DNA of 64,000 bases from Sphingomonas sp. So64.6b (GTDB lineage Bacteria > Pseudomonadota > Alphaproteobacteria > Sphingomonadales > Sphingomonadaceae). This document shows, piece by piece, positions 34,623-42,911 of the stretch (positions are counted from its first letter, which is position 1; every line of letters starts with the position of its first letter). Made by a program: the position numbers and the translations under genes. The notes under the pieces are model-generated. The model searched no databases. It was not told the DNA's origin and saw nothing but the letters and a program-made list of their open reading frames with translations. Where the stretch lies: the NCBI RefSeq assembly GCF_014171475.1, contig NZ_CP048817.1, positions 1 through 64,000 on the forward strand, written 5' to 3'.

Positions 34623-35192
34623 CTAGGGCTGGAGCAGCGGCAAAAATACACCATCGACGATGCCGGCAATGTCTTCGCCTTCGAGAGGTCGACGGGTGAC
34701 GAACATCTCGTAGCGGGCGAGTTCGAGCGGCAGCCGGACAATGCGTGGTGGGATCGCCCGCGTCGCGATCTCCCCCCGTTCCGCCGCCCGCTGCAGGGCG
34801 GCCTCGATCCAATCCAGCGACGTCTGCGAGACCTCGCCCTCGGCGTCGGGCAATTCCACCATCAGTCCACGGACGACATCCGGGAATTCGCGGTAGCGAT
34901 CAGAAAGCCATTGGAGGATGGCTATGACATCGCTTCGTAGAGCACCGGTATCGGAGGTGACCTGGGTCGCTGGTGCATGCCGGCGAAGCGACGCGAGCAC
35001 CAGTTCCGCGCGCGTCGCCCATCGGCGATACAGCACGGCCTTACTGGTATTCGCGCGTGAGGCGACCGTTTCCATACGCAGGGCGCCATACCCCCCCTCG
35101 ATGAGCTCAGCCCAGGCCGCAGCGAGGATCGCGTCCTCCAGCAGCGTTCCCCGGCGGCGCCTGCTCGGTTCTGTAGTTCGGGCGCTGGCCAA
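34623..35192 (-). CDS. TetR-family regulator divergent from monooxygenase
   Basis: 189 residues from a TTG start at 35192 (reads MASARTTEPSRRRRG), chosen because aaggag lies 8 nt upstream; an ATG at 35228 has no such site. HTH: 'LEDAILAAAWAELIEGGYGA' and 'METVASRANTSKAVLYRRW'. A TetR_C-type ligand domain follows. It is divergent from a TetX-like monooxygenase gene across 141 bp and very likely represses it. Confidence 0.88.
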   Translation of the reverse strand: MASARTTEPSRRRRGTLLEDAILAAAWAELIEGGYGALRMETVASRANTSKAVLYRRWATRAELVLASLRRHAPATQVTSDTGALRSDVIAILQWLSDRYREFPDVVRGLMVELPDAEGEVSQTSLDWIEAALQRAAERGEIATRAIPPRIVRLPLELARYEMFVTRRPLEGEDIAGIVDGVFLPLLQP

Positions 35193-35333
35193 AAGATGAT
35201 CTCCTTCGCCGAAAGGGCAAGGCAGCAAACTCCACCGGTGGCCCTACGCTAGAGGCTTCACAACCTCCCGGCAATAAGATACCATAGTTTCCTATTTGAT
35301 CGGTTGCGGCCGGCGCGTGGTGTGGAGGCGGCA

Positions 35334-36434
35334 TTGGCGAAAGTCTTGATATCAGGGGCGAGCATCGCGGGGCCGACCTTGGCTTACTGGCTGAGTCGCA
35401 ACGGCCACGATGTCACCATCGCCGAGCGTGCGCCGGCGCCGCGTCCTGGCGGCCAGGCCATCGATGTCCGTGGCGTCGGCGTGACGGTCCTGTCGAGGAT
35501 GGACCTGCTGGAAGCAGCACGCACCCGGCGCACCACCCTCAACGGCGTGTCGGTGGTGGACATCAACGGCAACGAACTGTGGCGATCCACGGAGGAAACG
35601 CTCAGCGGCGGCCGCTTCGATACGGACGACATTGAGATCCTGCGGGACGATCTGGCCGGGATCCTGCTCGATCAAATCCAACCTCAGGTCCGAATGCTCT
35701 ATGGCGAAACGATCAAGGCCATGGCCGAACATGACGCGGGCGTCGACGTCCGCTTTGAACACCATCCGATGGAAACCTTCGACCTCGTCGTCGGCGCCGA
35801 TGGTCTCTACTCCAATGTGCGGCGGCTGATGTTCGACGAGTCCGGATCAGTCCATTCGCTGGGTGTTGGTCTTGCAGTGTTCACCACGCCCAATTTCATG
35901 GAGTTGAACAACTGGCAGATCGCTCATCGCGAAGGCCAGGGCGGCTTCCTGATCTACACCGCGCGCCAGAGCACTGAGGTCCGGGTTGCGCTGGGTTTCG
36001 AGTTTAATGAATGCGAAGACGCGCGCTTAAGTCTCGACGCGCAGAAGAAGCTCGTGGCCAAGCGGTGCGCGCACTTCACTTGGGAGGTTCCCCGGCTTAT
36101 CGAAGCGATGTGGACCGCCTCTGACTTCTATTTCGGAGCGGTCGCTCAGGTGAAGCAGGAATCCTGGGCCAGGGGGCGGATCGCCTTGGTCGGCGACGCG
36201 GCCTACTGTCCCTCTCCGTTCTCAGGCCAGGGCACGAGCCTGGCCTTGGTCGGAGCCTATGTGCTGGCGGACGAACTCGGGCGTGATCTGGAGGGCCGCG
36301 ACCAGGCCTTCTCCCGCTACCGCGAGCGCATGCGCGAATTCGTTGCTCTGAACCAGGCGCTCGCTACTAGCGATGGTGCCCCCTCCGACAAAGATCAGGC
36401 TCTGGCCCACGCCAAATGCGCCATCAGCCTGTAG
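35334..36434 (+). CDS. FAD-dependent monooxygenase, TetX/PHBH fold
   Basis: 366 residues from TTG 35334, with ggagg 5 nt upstream; the resulting N-terminus 'MAKVLISGASIAGPTLAYWL' is exactly the FAD-binding strand-loop-helix expected. The DG-like motif is 'LVVGADGLYSNVRRLM' and the FAD-phosphate motif 'GRIALVGDAAYCPSPFSGQG' lies near residue 285. It would hydroxylate an aromatic or drug-like compound with NAD(P)H. Similarity to TetX/rifamycin-type monooxygenases suggests inactivation of an antibiotic, but this cannot be settled by eye. Confidence 0.88.
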   Translation: MAKVLISGASIAGPTLAYWLSRNGHDVTIAERAPAPRPGGQAIDVRGVGVTVLSRMDLLEAARTRRTTLNGVSVVDINGNELWRSTEETLSGGRFDTDDIEILRDDLAGILLDQIQPQVRMLYGETIKAMAEHDAGVDVRFEHHPMETFDLVVGADGLYSNVRRLMFDESGSVHSLGVGLAVFTTPNFMELNNWQIAHREGQGGFLIYTARQSTEVRVALGFEFNECEDARLSLDAQKKLVAKRCAHFTWEVPRLIEAMWTASDFYFGAVAQVKQESWARGRIALVGDAAYCPSPFSGQGTSLALVGAYVLADELGRDLEGRDQAFSRYRERMREFVALNQALATSDGAPSDKDQALAHAKCAISL

Positions 36435-36524
36435 AAAAGGCATTGGATACATTGAGAAAATCGACGCGTCCGCCAACATGCGGCGGCCTTTCTCGACAAC
36501 AGCCCTGGCTGCGGCAGGCGGATT

Positions 36525-36860
36525 GTAACTGGTCAGGTAGTTGGCCGTGAGTTTGTCATGTCGGGTCAACGGGCCGACATTGCTTGATCTTATTGACGAA
36601 CCGTTCGATCAAGTTGCGCGCATGATACAGTTACGGGCTAAAGCAGGTCGGGGTCTTTGCGATTGCATTTCGGCGAAATGTTCGCCCATGCTCCTTGCTG
36701 GCGGGCAAGCTCCCTGATCCAATCTGCCTCGTATCCACGGTCTGCGAGCAGCACCGCTTGTGGAAGCAAGGCGCTGAGGAGAAACGAAAACAGCCGATTG
36801 TCATGCGCTTCACCCGACCCGTTCGCGAACGACCACAAGCGGTCTTTATAGCGCCGTACG
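36525..36860 (-). pseudogene. IS5-family transposase remnant
   Basis: Minus-strand pieces in shifted frames match the C-terminal half of IS5 transposases: 'YKDRLWSFANGSGEAHDNRL', 'LLADRGYEADWIRELARQQ', 'NISPKCNRKDP', then after a stop and frameshifts 'TRHDKLTANYL'. The catalytic 'D(K/R)xYD/E' block is visible. No complete frame remains. It fills most of the space between the monooxygenase and hydratase genes and is a different lineage from the intact element at 37240-38569. Confidence 0.7.
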
Positions 36861-36919
36861 GGCGAGCCAACTTGCATGCGCGGCTTAGATCTGTAGGCTG
36901 TATGACGCGAGGAAGCATC

Positions 36920-37239
36920 GTGGAACTTGAAACAATTAGATATGACGTTCGCGAGGGCGTCGCGCATATTCGTTTTGCGCGACCCGAGGAAGCAAACGCG
37001 GTCAACCCGATCTTTTCGCGAGATTTCCGCGCCGTGATGCTCGCCGTTGAGTTCGACAACGCGGTAAAGGCAGTCTCCGTCACAGCAGAAGGTCCAGTGT
37101 TTTGCGCAGGTGGAGACCTCAAAGCTTTTCATGCTGCCGGCGAAGATCTGCCAAAGCTGGCGTCTGACATGCTGATCGATTTCCACGGCGCGATCTATAA
37201 GATGAACCGGACGCCGAAGCCGTTCGTAGCGGGGGTTAG
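36920..37239 (+). pseudogene. Enoyl-CoA hydratase, 5' part (interrupted by IS)
   Basis: Encodes the first 106 codons of a crotonase-family hydratase/isomerase from GTG 36920 (aggaag upstream; reads MELETIRYDVREGVAHIRFA). The oxyanion-hole block 'VFCAGGDLKAFHAAGE' is intact. The frame breaks off after 'TPKPFVAGV' at the TTAG target site 37236-37239. Joining it to 38574-39042 gives 789 bases, an exact 262-residue protein. An ATG at 36902 is an alternative start. Confidence 0.85.
37236..37239. repeat. Left copy of the TTAG target-site duplication
   Basis: TTAG precedes the left end of the IS and recurs at 38570-38573 after its right end. It fits the YTAR target preference of IS5 elements. Confidence 0.8.
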
Positions 37240-38569
37240 CAGGGCGATGAAAAAGGCGCTTCCCAGGGGGAGCTTGGCGTGATTCCGTCGTCTTGAGGAA
37301 TGACGGAGTGGTTCGATGCGCGGTTCGGCCGAGAAGTCGGGGACGCTGTTCAGCTATGTGGACCTGGAGAGCCGGATCCCGGCGAAGCACCCGCTGCGAA
37401 CGATCCGGGCGATTGTAAACGAGGCGCTCGCTGCGCTCGACGGTGACTTTGGCCAGCTTTATTCCGAGATTGGTCGCCCTTCGATCCCGCCCGAGCATCT
37501 CCTTCGGGCGATGCTGCTGCAGATCTTCTACGCGCTGCGATCCGAGCGGCTCCTGGTGGAGCGGTTGGATTTCGACCTGTCGTTCCGCTGGTTCGTCGGC
37601 CTGGGCATCGACGATCGCGTCTGGGACGCCTCGACTTTCTCGAAGAACCGCGACCGCCTGCTCGATGGTGACGTTGCGATGCGCTTCCTCGCCGCCATCC
37701 TCGACCGGCCGAAGGTGAAGCGTCTGGTCTCCACCGAGCACTTCTCCGTCGATGGCACGCTGATCGAAGCCTGGGCTTCGATGAAGAGCTTCCGTCGCCG
37801 TGCCGAAGAGGGCTCGCGAGAGCCTCCCGCCGACGTCGGTTCCACCGGCAAGCAGCCCGACGGCCGCAACGGCGAGGTCGATTTTCACGGTGAAAAGCGC
37901 TCGAACGCGACGCACGCCTCGACCACCGATCCCGACGCCATGCTCTATCGCAAGAGCCCCGGCGCCGGCGCGATGCTCTGCTACATGGGTCATGTCCTGA
38001 TGGAGAACCGCAACGGCCTCGTCGTCGATGTCGAAGCCACCCGGGTCTCTGGCCACGCCGAGCGGATGGCGGCGGTCGAGATGGTCAAGGGCGTCACCTC
38101 AGCGTCGGGCACGCGGCGCGTGACGGTCGGGGCCGATCGAGGCTTCGACGCGCGCGACTTCGTCGAAGACATGCGCGAACTCGGCGCCACGCCGCACGTC
38201 GCGCAGAACACGTCGGGGCGGCGATCGTCGATCGACGGGCGCACGACACGCCATCCCGGATACGCGATCAGCATCCGGGTTCGAAAACGCATCGAGGAGG
38301 TCTTCGGCTGGGTCAAGGCCGCGGCGGGGCAGAGAAAGACCAAATTCCGAGGGCTCCCGAAGGTGCGCTTCGCCTTCACCTTCGCGGTGGCCGCCTACAA
38401 CCTCATCCGATTGCCCAAGCTCCTCGCAGAATGAACCAGGGAAACAAGGAAAGGCGCAAAAGCCCTCGGTTCGGACAGCACAAACCAGCCACATACCCGA
38501 CCGGCCCTGCGACACAAGCCGCCGATCCAGAAGCCACCCCGTCAAACGGGGGCGTATTTCATCACCCTG
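37240..38569 (+). mobile_element. Complete IS5-type insertion sequence, 1330 bp
   Basis: The element begins CAGGGCGATGAAAAAGGCGC and ends with the complement of CAGGGTGATGAAATACGCC, imperfect terminal inverted repeats of about 18 bp. It is flanked by TTAG duplications (37236-37239 and 38570-38573). It holds one transposase gene and splits a hydratase gene. Removing the element and one TTAG restores the host frame exactly, which fixes its boundaries. Confidence 0.9.
37316..38434 (+). CDS. IS5-family DDE transposase
   Basis: 372 residues, complete. The N-terminal dimerisation/DNA-binding block is 'MRGSAEKSGTLFSYVDLESR' and 'PSIPPEHLLRAMLLQIFYAL'. The DDE core contains 'EHFSVDGTLIEAWAS' (first Asp), 'VTVGADRGFDARDFVEDM' (second Asp) and 'IRVRKRIEEVFGWVKAAAGQ' (Glu). 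Because frame and inverted repeats are intact the element may still be active. Confidence 0.93.
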   Translation: MRGSAEKSGTLFSYVDLESRIPAKHPLRTIRAIVNEALAALDGDFGQLYSEIGRPSIPPEHLLRAMLLQIFYALRSERLLVERLDFDLSFRWFVGLGIDDRVWDASTFSKNRDRLLDGDVAMRFLAAILDRPKVKRLVSTEHFSVDGTLIEAWASMKSFRRRAEEGSREPPADVGSTGKQPDGRNGEVDFHGEKRSNATHASTTDPDAMLYRKSPGAGAMLCYMGHVLMENRNGLVVDVEATRVSGHAERMAAVEMVKGVTSASGTRRVTVGADRGFDARDFVEDMRELGATPHVAQNTSGRRSSIDGRTTRHPGYAISIRVRKRIEEVFGWVKAAAGQRKTKFRGLPKVRFAFTFAVAAYNLIRLPKLLAE

Positions 38570-38573
38570 TTAG

Positions 38574-39042
38574 AGGGGCAGCTGGCGGTGCGGGATTGTC
38601 GATGGTTAGTGCTTTTGATCTCGTCGTCTGCGGTGAATCAGCCAAGTTTACTATGGCCTACACGCGCGCAGGCGTCACGCCGGACGGCACGTCCAGCTAC
38701 TTTCTGGCTCGCCATATTGGCTTGCGGCGAATGCTGGACTTGACGTTGACCAATCGCGTGCTGTCTGCACAGGAAGCAGAGCAATGGGGCTTGGTAAACA
38801 GGGTCGTGGCAGACGATCAGGTGGACCAAGTAACAGCAGATTTGGCAACCCAGCTGGCCAGAGGACCGTCTTGGGCGCTCGGGCATGCCAAGCGTATCAT
38901 CTATTCCGGATGTGATACGCCTTTGGAGCAGGCTGCGGAACTTGAGGGAGTCACGATCACCACCGCCATGAGCCGCCGCGATGGACGTGAGGGCATTGCC
39001 GCGTTTGTCGAGAAACGTTTGCCCAAGTTCGATGGCGGATAG
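38574..39042 (+). pseudogene. Enoyl-CoA hydratase, 3' part (interrupted by IS)
   Basis: The C-terminal 156 codons of the hydratase start right after the right TTAG copy: 'GAAGGAGLSMVSAFDLVVCG', 'AYTRAGVTPDGTSSYFLAR', 'AQEAEQWGLVNRVV'. The second active-site Glu position of many hydratases is an Asp here ('TPDGTSS'), as in isomerase-like members. No start codon of its own is likely used, so the product is lost unless the IS excises precisely. Confidence 0.85.
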
Positions 39043-39407
39043 CCGGTGCATGTTGCCGCATTTGCAATTATCTCCTCCTGGCACATCGCGTCAGTTGGCT
39101 GAACTACGGAATTCGGTCGGTATTGGCATAGCGGACTCGGGTAAACAGTCCGCCCGGCAGATTTATGGGTTCACAGCCTAGGTAAAGACATAGCTTGCCG
39201 CGTACCGGAATCTAGCGAGAGCGTAACGGAGCCGCGCTCCGTCGAGACTACGTATCCAGGATCGAGCATGGGGTGGATATCTTGCCGATGATCGTCGCTC
39301 CCATCCTCTGATAGAAGGCGATTACTGGAGGATGGGAAACGATTTTGATGGCGGGAATACCGCGCAGCTTCGCTTCGGCATTCATTTGCTAGTCGCTCTG
39401 CAGTCGC
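39043..39407. other. Intergenic region with a third operator-like palindrome
   Basis: 365 bp with no convincing gene. ACGGAGC-CGC-GCTCCGT (39226-39242) is a perfect 7-3-7 palindrome that contains CGGAG-N5-CTCCG, the motif found upstream of tetR (28125) and the O-methyltransferase gene (33871). No start codon with good context follows on either strand, so it may be left from a deleted gene. Confidence 0.45.
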
Positions 39408-39965
39408 TCAGCTTGAGCCTTCGGTTTGCTGGCCAGACTCGGTTGGGAACAAGATTGTACTCAACAGGTGTCGGGTACGCGCGGGAGATGGCGCATTCGA
39501 GGCCCGCGCACGTATAGCGAAGACGACATCCCCTATGAATGCATGCTTCTCCTCGTCGCTGAGCCACAGCGCGAATTGCCGGTAGGATACCGAGTCAGCC
39601 AACGGGTTCGCGTCGTCTCGATCGAGGTAGGCATTGAACTCGCCCACAAGTGCGGCGATCGCCGCAGCAAAGCCGCGGCGGTGATCATCCTTGGTCATCG
39701 CGGATATTGCTTCGGGCGCCATGAAGTTCTTGGCTGGTTGCAGTCGGTAGAATCTCTCGACCGCTCCCCTAACACTTTTCTCGCTATCCATTTCCAATAA
39801 GCCGCCATCAACCAGAAGAGCAACCTGTCGATATAGGGTGGCCGTCGATACGTCCGGCAGGCGCTCGCAAAGCTGCGATGTCGAAAAAGGCGCACCGTCC
39901 AGCACCGCATGCAGGATGCGCAATCGGACTGGGTGCAGCAAGAGTTGGGTTATTTCCATTGACAT
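39408..39965 (-). CDS. Winged-helix (ArsR-like) transcriptional regulator
   Basis: 185 residues from ATG 39965 (MSMEITQLLLHPVRLRIL); the frame is open to ATG 39998 but that would overlap the divergent hydrolase start. HTH: 'PVRLRILHAVLDGAPFSTSQ' and 'VSTATLYRQVALLVDGGLLE'. A helical C-terminal domain follows. Position suggests it controls the adjacent hydrolase gene, 31 bp away and divergent. Confidence 0.83.
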   Translation of the reverse strand: MSMEITQLLLHPVRLRILHAVLDGAPFSTSQLCERLPDVSTATLYRQVALLVDGGLLEMDSEKSVRGAVERFYRLQPAKNFMAPEAISAMTKDDHRRGFAAAIAALVGEFNAYLDRDDANPLADSVSYRQFALWLSDEEKHAFIGDVVFAIRARASNAPSPARTRHLLSTILFPTESGQQTEGSS

Positions 39966-39996
39966 ACTTTTGCATAACCGATTACCATTCTCAACC

Positions 39997-40887
39997 ATGA
40001 GAACGATCGAACTCCCTCCTGTTGGTCACCTGGTCGAAGTAAGCGGCATTCGCCTGTGGACGCATAAATCGGGCGTCGGACGACATCCCGTAGTGTTTGT
40101 TCCTGGAGCTGGCGGGGTCGGCTTGGACTTCTTTCTCGCCCACGAGCGGGTCGCTAAATTTACGACCGCGGTCGTCTACGATCGAGCCGGCACCGGTTGG
40201 AGTGCTGACATCGCGTTACCGCGATCGACGACCGAAGTTACTGACGAGCTTCGCACTTTCCTGAGCGTGATAGGGGTGCAATCACCCGTGGTGCTGGTCG
40301 GGCATTCGCTTGGAGGCGCCTATGTGCAGCGCTATGCGCAGCGCTTCCCAGATGAGGTCGCCGCCATGTTGTTAATCGAGCCGATCCATGAGGATTGGAA
40401 CGACTATATGCCTGACGATTTGAAGATCGAGGCAAACTCCGGAGCGGACGACAGCATTCTTGAGATAACGGAAGACCTGTTGGCTCACTTTCGGAACTCG
40501 TTCACCGAAACCTTCAGCGCATTTCCGCATCCGTTGCGCGAAATCTTGATCGACAAGCATTTGAGTCCAGAGCGGCTGCTAACTGGATTTCACGAGGGGG
40601 CCAACGTGCTTGCCATTTTTGATGAGTTGCGTTTAGGCGGGGCGCGCCCAGACGTGCCGCTGATCGTTCTCAGCGGAACAGAAATCGACGCTGCTCAGAA
40701 GGTGTTCGCATCAGAAGATCAGTTGCGCCAGCAGATCACAGCGAGCGAACAACTTTTCGAATCTATCGCAGCCAACGCCCCTCACGGCGAGCACCGGATA
40801 CTGCCCGGAGCCACACACGTGAATATTCCCATGAGCCGACCGGACGCCGTTGCCGCAGCAGTTTGCGAACTGGCCGCGCGCGTCTAG
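39997..40887 (+). CDS. Alpha/beta hydrolase
   Basis: 296 residues from ATG 39997. 'VVFVPGAGGVGLDFF' is the oxyanion region, the nucleophile elbow is 'LVGHSLGGAYVQRYAQRFP' (Ser near residue 108), and the likely acid and His are in 'VPLIVLSGTEID' and 'LPGATHVNI'. Probably an esterase or C-C hydrolase; substrate unknown. It faces away from a winged-helix regulator gene. Confidence 0.87.
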   Translation: MRTIELPPVGHLVEVSGIRLWTHKSGVGRHPVVFVPGAGGVGLDFFLAHERVAKFTTAVVYDRAGTGWSADIALPRSTTEVTDELRTFLSVIGVQSPVVLVGHSLGGAYVQRYAQRFPDEVAAMLLIEPIHEDWNDYMPDDLKIEANSGADDSILEITEDLLAHFRNSFTETFSAFPHPLREILIDKHLSPERLLTGFHEGANVLAIFDELRLGGARPDVPLIVLSGTEIDAAQKVFASEDQLRQQITASEQLFESIAANAPHGEHRILPGATHVNIPMSRPDAVAAAVCELAARV

Positions 40888-41076
40888 GTTGGGGATCAAT
40901 ATCACCCACTAGCAAGTGTTGCGATGAGATCGGTAGCTGCAAAGTAGTTTGTAGCCAGTGCGATGCGGCCCAATTCATCAGACGGCAGGCGAGCCACCCG
41001 AATACGCTCCCGCTCTGTTAACCGCGACTGCAAACCGAGTGCGTCTTATGGCGTAGTGCGGTTGAGGTAATGGCTT

Positions 41077-41555
41077 TCATGGTCGTTCTGTGAGCCAGCC
41101 AGCGCCTTCAGCCTTGAAGTCGATGCGGTAGGCGTTGTGAACGAGACGGTCGAGGATTGCGTCGGCAATGGTTGGATTGCCGATGAGCTCGTACCAGCGA
41201 TCGACGGGCAACTGGCTTGCCACGATGATCGAGCGCGCCTCGTATCGGTCCTCGGCGATTTCGAGAAGGCTGCGGCGCTGCTCGGCATCGAGAGGCTCGA
41301 GCCGCCAATCGTCGAGGATGAGCAGATCGAGGCGGGCGATCGCACTCAGCATTTTGGTGTAGCCTCCCGTCGCCACGTGACAGCGCCAGGGCTGCAAAGA
41401 GACGCGGCACTCAGTGATAGGCGACGGAGAAGTTTCCCGGCAGGCCTTGTGGCCAAGCGCGCAGGAGAGCCAGCTCTTGCCGACGCCGCAGGGGCCGGTG
41501 ATCAGGAGATTGTGCCGGGATCGGATCCAGTCGCCGGCGGCGAGCTCTCTACTCG
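41077..41555 (-). pseudogene. istB: IstB-like helper ATPase remnant (IS21 family)
   Basis: The minus strand reads, across a stop and a frameshift, 'NLLITGPCGVGKSWLSCALG' (Walker A), 'NFSVAYH', a TGA, 'VPRLFAALALSRGDGR', then 'LDLLILDDWRLEPL' (Walker B) and 'DRWYELIGNPTIADAILDR'. This is the IS21 IstB ATPase without its N-terminal domain. No istA is seen. The remnant abuts the hydrolase gene at 41549. Positions 40888-41076 hold nothing recognisable. Confidence 0.75.
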
Positions 41556-42322
41556 ATGGAAGTCATGAAACGTCGAATTTCTTGTTCAAGTCTATGAGGC
41601 TGGTCGAGCTGTATCCAATGCCCGCTACCTGCGACGACAGCATGTGGTAGCGTGGGTCGTAGCACGTGTAGTGCATTTGGATTGTCGTTGGGGACGCTGA
41701 CTAACAAGAAAATTGGGCCCTTCCATGCGTCGAGCGCGGACTCTGGGTTCCAATTTGCAAGTGCAGTCGCAAATCCAAGTCGTGCTGCTGCATCAACCGA
41801 CGCGCAGTCCTCCAGCACTCTGGCTTTGGTCTGTGCATTGTTGCCGGCAATCGAAGCAAAGAACGCCTTTTGCGCGTCAAGGCTTGCTGGTCCTTTCAAT
41901 GCCTGCAGGAAACTTGCCCGAACGTCGGTCGGAATGGCCCGTGGATCAGTTGCGGGATCAAGCAGGAATATCCCTGCGACTTGATCGACGTGTTTCGCGG
42001 CATATTCGAGCGCTACGGCTCCACTTCCGCTATGTGCCACGATGACGAACCGTTCTAGCTCCAACGTAGCAACTAGATCGCTAATGTCCTCAGCGCGCCC
42101 CTCATATGAGTAATCACTATTTATAGCAGGGGAACTGTCCCCACTGCCCCGTGAATCAAGCGCATACACTCTTCTATCTTGCCCGATCCCTTCCAGTACT
42201 TCTGCCCATTGGCTCGCCCGCCCGGAATCCGCATGTAGAAATACGATGGGCAGATCGCTGCCATGTCCGGCTTCTAGCACCGCGAGGTTGCCTTGCGTTC
42301 CGGGGATCATGATTTGTTTCAC
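41549..42322 (-). CDS. Alpha/beta hydrolase
   Basis: 257 residues from GTG 42322, with aggag well placed; the frame stays open to 42391 but has no site there. 'IVFLHADSGRASQWAEV' is the oxyanion region. The nucleophile elbow is 'FVIVAHSGSGAVAL', with Ala in place of the first Gly of GxSxG. The C-terminal 'VAGSGHWIQLDQPHRL' gives the catalytic His. Its end lies at the istB remnant, so the insertion stopped just beyond the gene. Confidence 0.82.
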   Translation of the reverse strand: MKQIMIPGTQGNLAVLEAGHGSDLPIVFLHADSGRASQWAEVLEGIGQDRRVYALDSRGSGDSSPAINSDYSYEGRAEDISDLVATLELERFVIVAHSGSGAVALEYAAKHVDQVAGIFLLDPATDPRAIPTDVRASFLQALKGPASLDAQKAFFASIAGNNAQTKARVLEDCASVDAAARLGFATALANWNPESALDAWKGPIFLLVSVPNDNPNALHVLRPTLPHAVVAGSGHWIQLDQPHRLEQEIRRFMTSIE

Positions 42323-42448
42323 AGCAATCTCCTGTTTTCGATCTGCAGCTTCAGCCGAATTAGTGGCTTGCCTGCCGGCGTAGCGCGCCACGTTGGATAG
42401 AACGGATAACTATGTGTCGCACCGCCTACCATGCTAGGTCCCAGGGCG

Positions 42449-42835
42449 CTATTTCAGCGGCAAAAACAGTTCCGCGACCGCCTCATGCTCCGGCACCTCC
42501 AGGAAGAAGCCCAGCCGCTGGCAATAAATCGGGGAGTCGCGTGCTTCCTCGCCGCTGGCCGGAAACCAGTCGCGATAAAGGTAGAGCGCGGCGGGCGCCA
42601 GACTGTCGGTGTTGCCGACGACGCGCAGCACCGCGCGGCGTCCGCCAGGGATCTCGCCGGCTATGATCTGCTCGCCGTTCGCCACGATAGGTTGGTCGGT
42701 CCCGACACAAAGGTCCACGCTATAATCGGCAGGTGACGCAGGACGCCGCTCGGAACGCCAGACATTGAAGGTCGGACTTGTCTTGGGGTGCAGGCCAGTG
42801 GCCGCGCGCCACGGGATGAACCGCTGGATGGTCAA
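42449..42835 (-). pseudogene. GyrI-like effector domain, remnant of an AraC-type regulator
   Basis: 128 residues that match the C-terminal GyrI/AraC effector-binding domain: 'DYSVDLCVGTDQPI', 'EIPGGRRAVLRVVGNTDSL', 'YLYRDWFPASGEEARDSP' and 'EHEAVAELFLPLK'. An AraC HTH should precede it (full length about 280) but upstream sequence does not encode one. It could also be a stand-alone GyrI-like protein, since an ATG start is present. Confidence 0.6.
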
Positions 42836-42911
42836 GCAAGTCTATTCTAACCGCATATCCAGGTATGAGCGCCCATCTGAAATCTCGAAGCTCAGTAGGC
42901 ACCTTGAGACC

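Noticed and set aside
36638..38056. Minus-strand open frame of 472 codons
   Set aside because: Its last 70 codons are the old IS5 remnant and the rest is the antisense of the intact transposase; it is not one gene.
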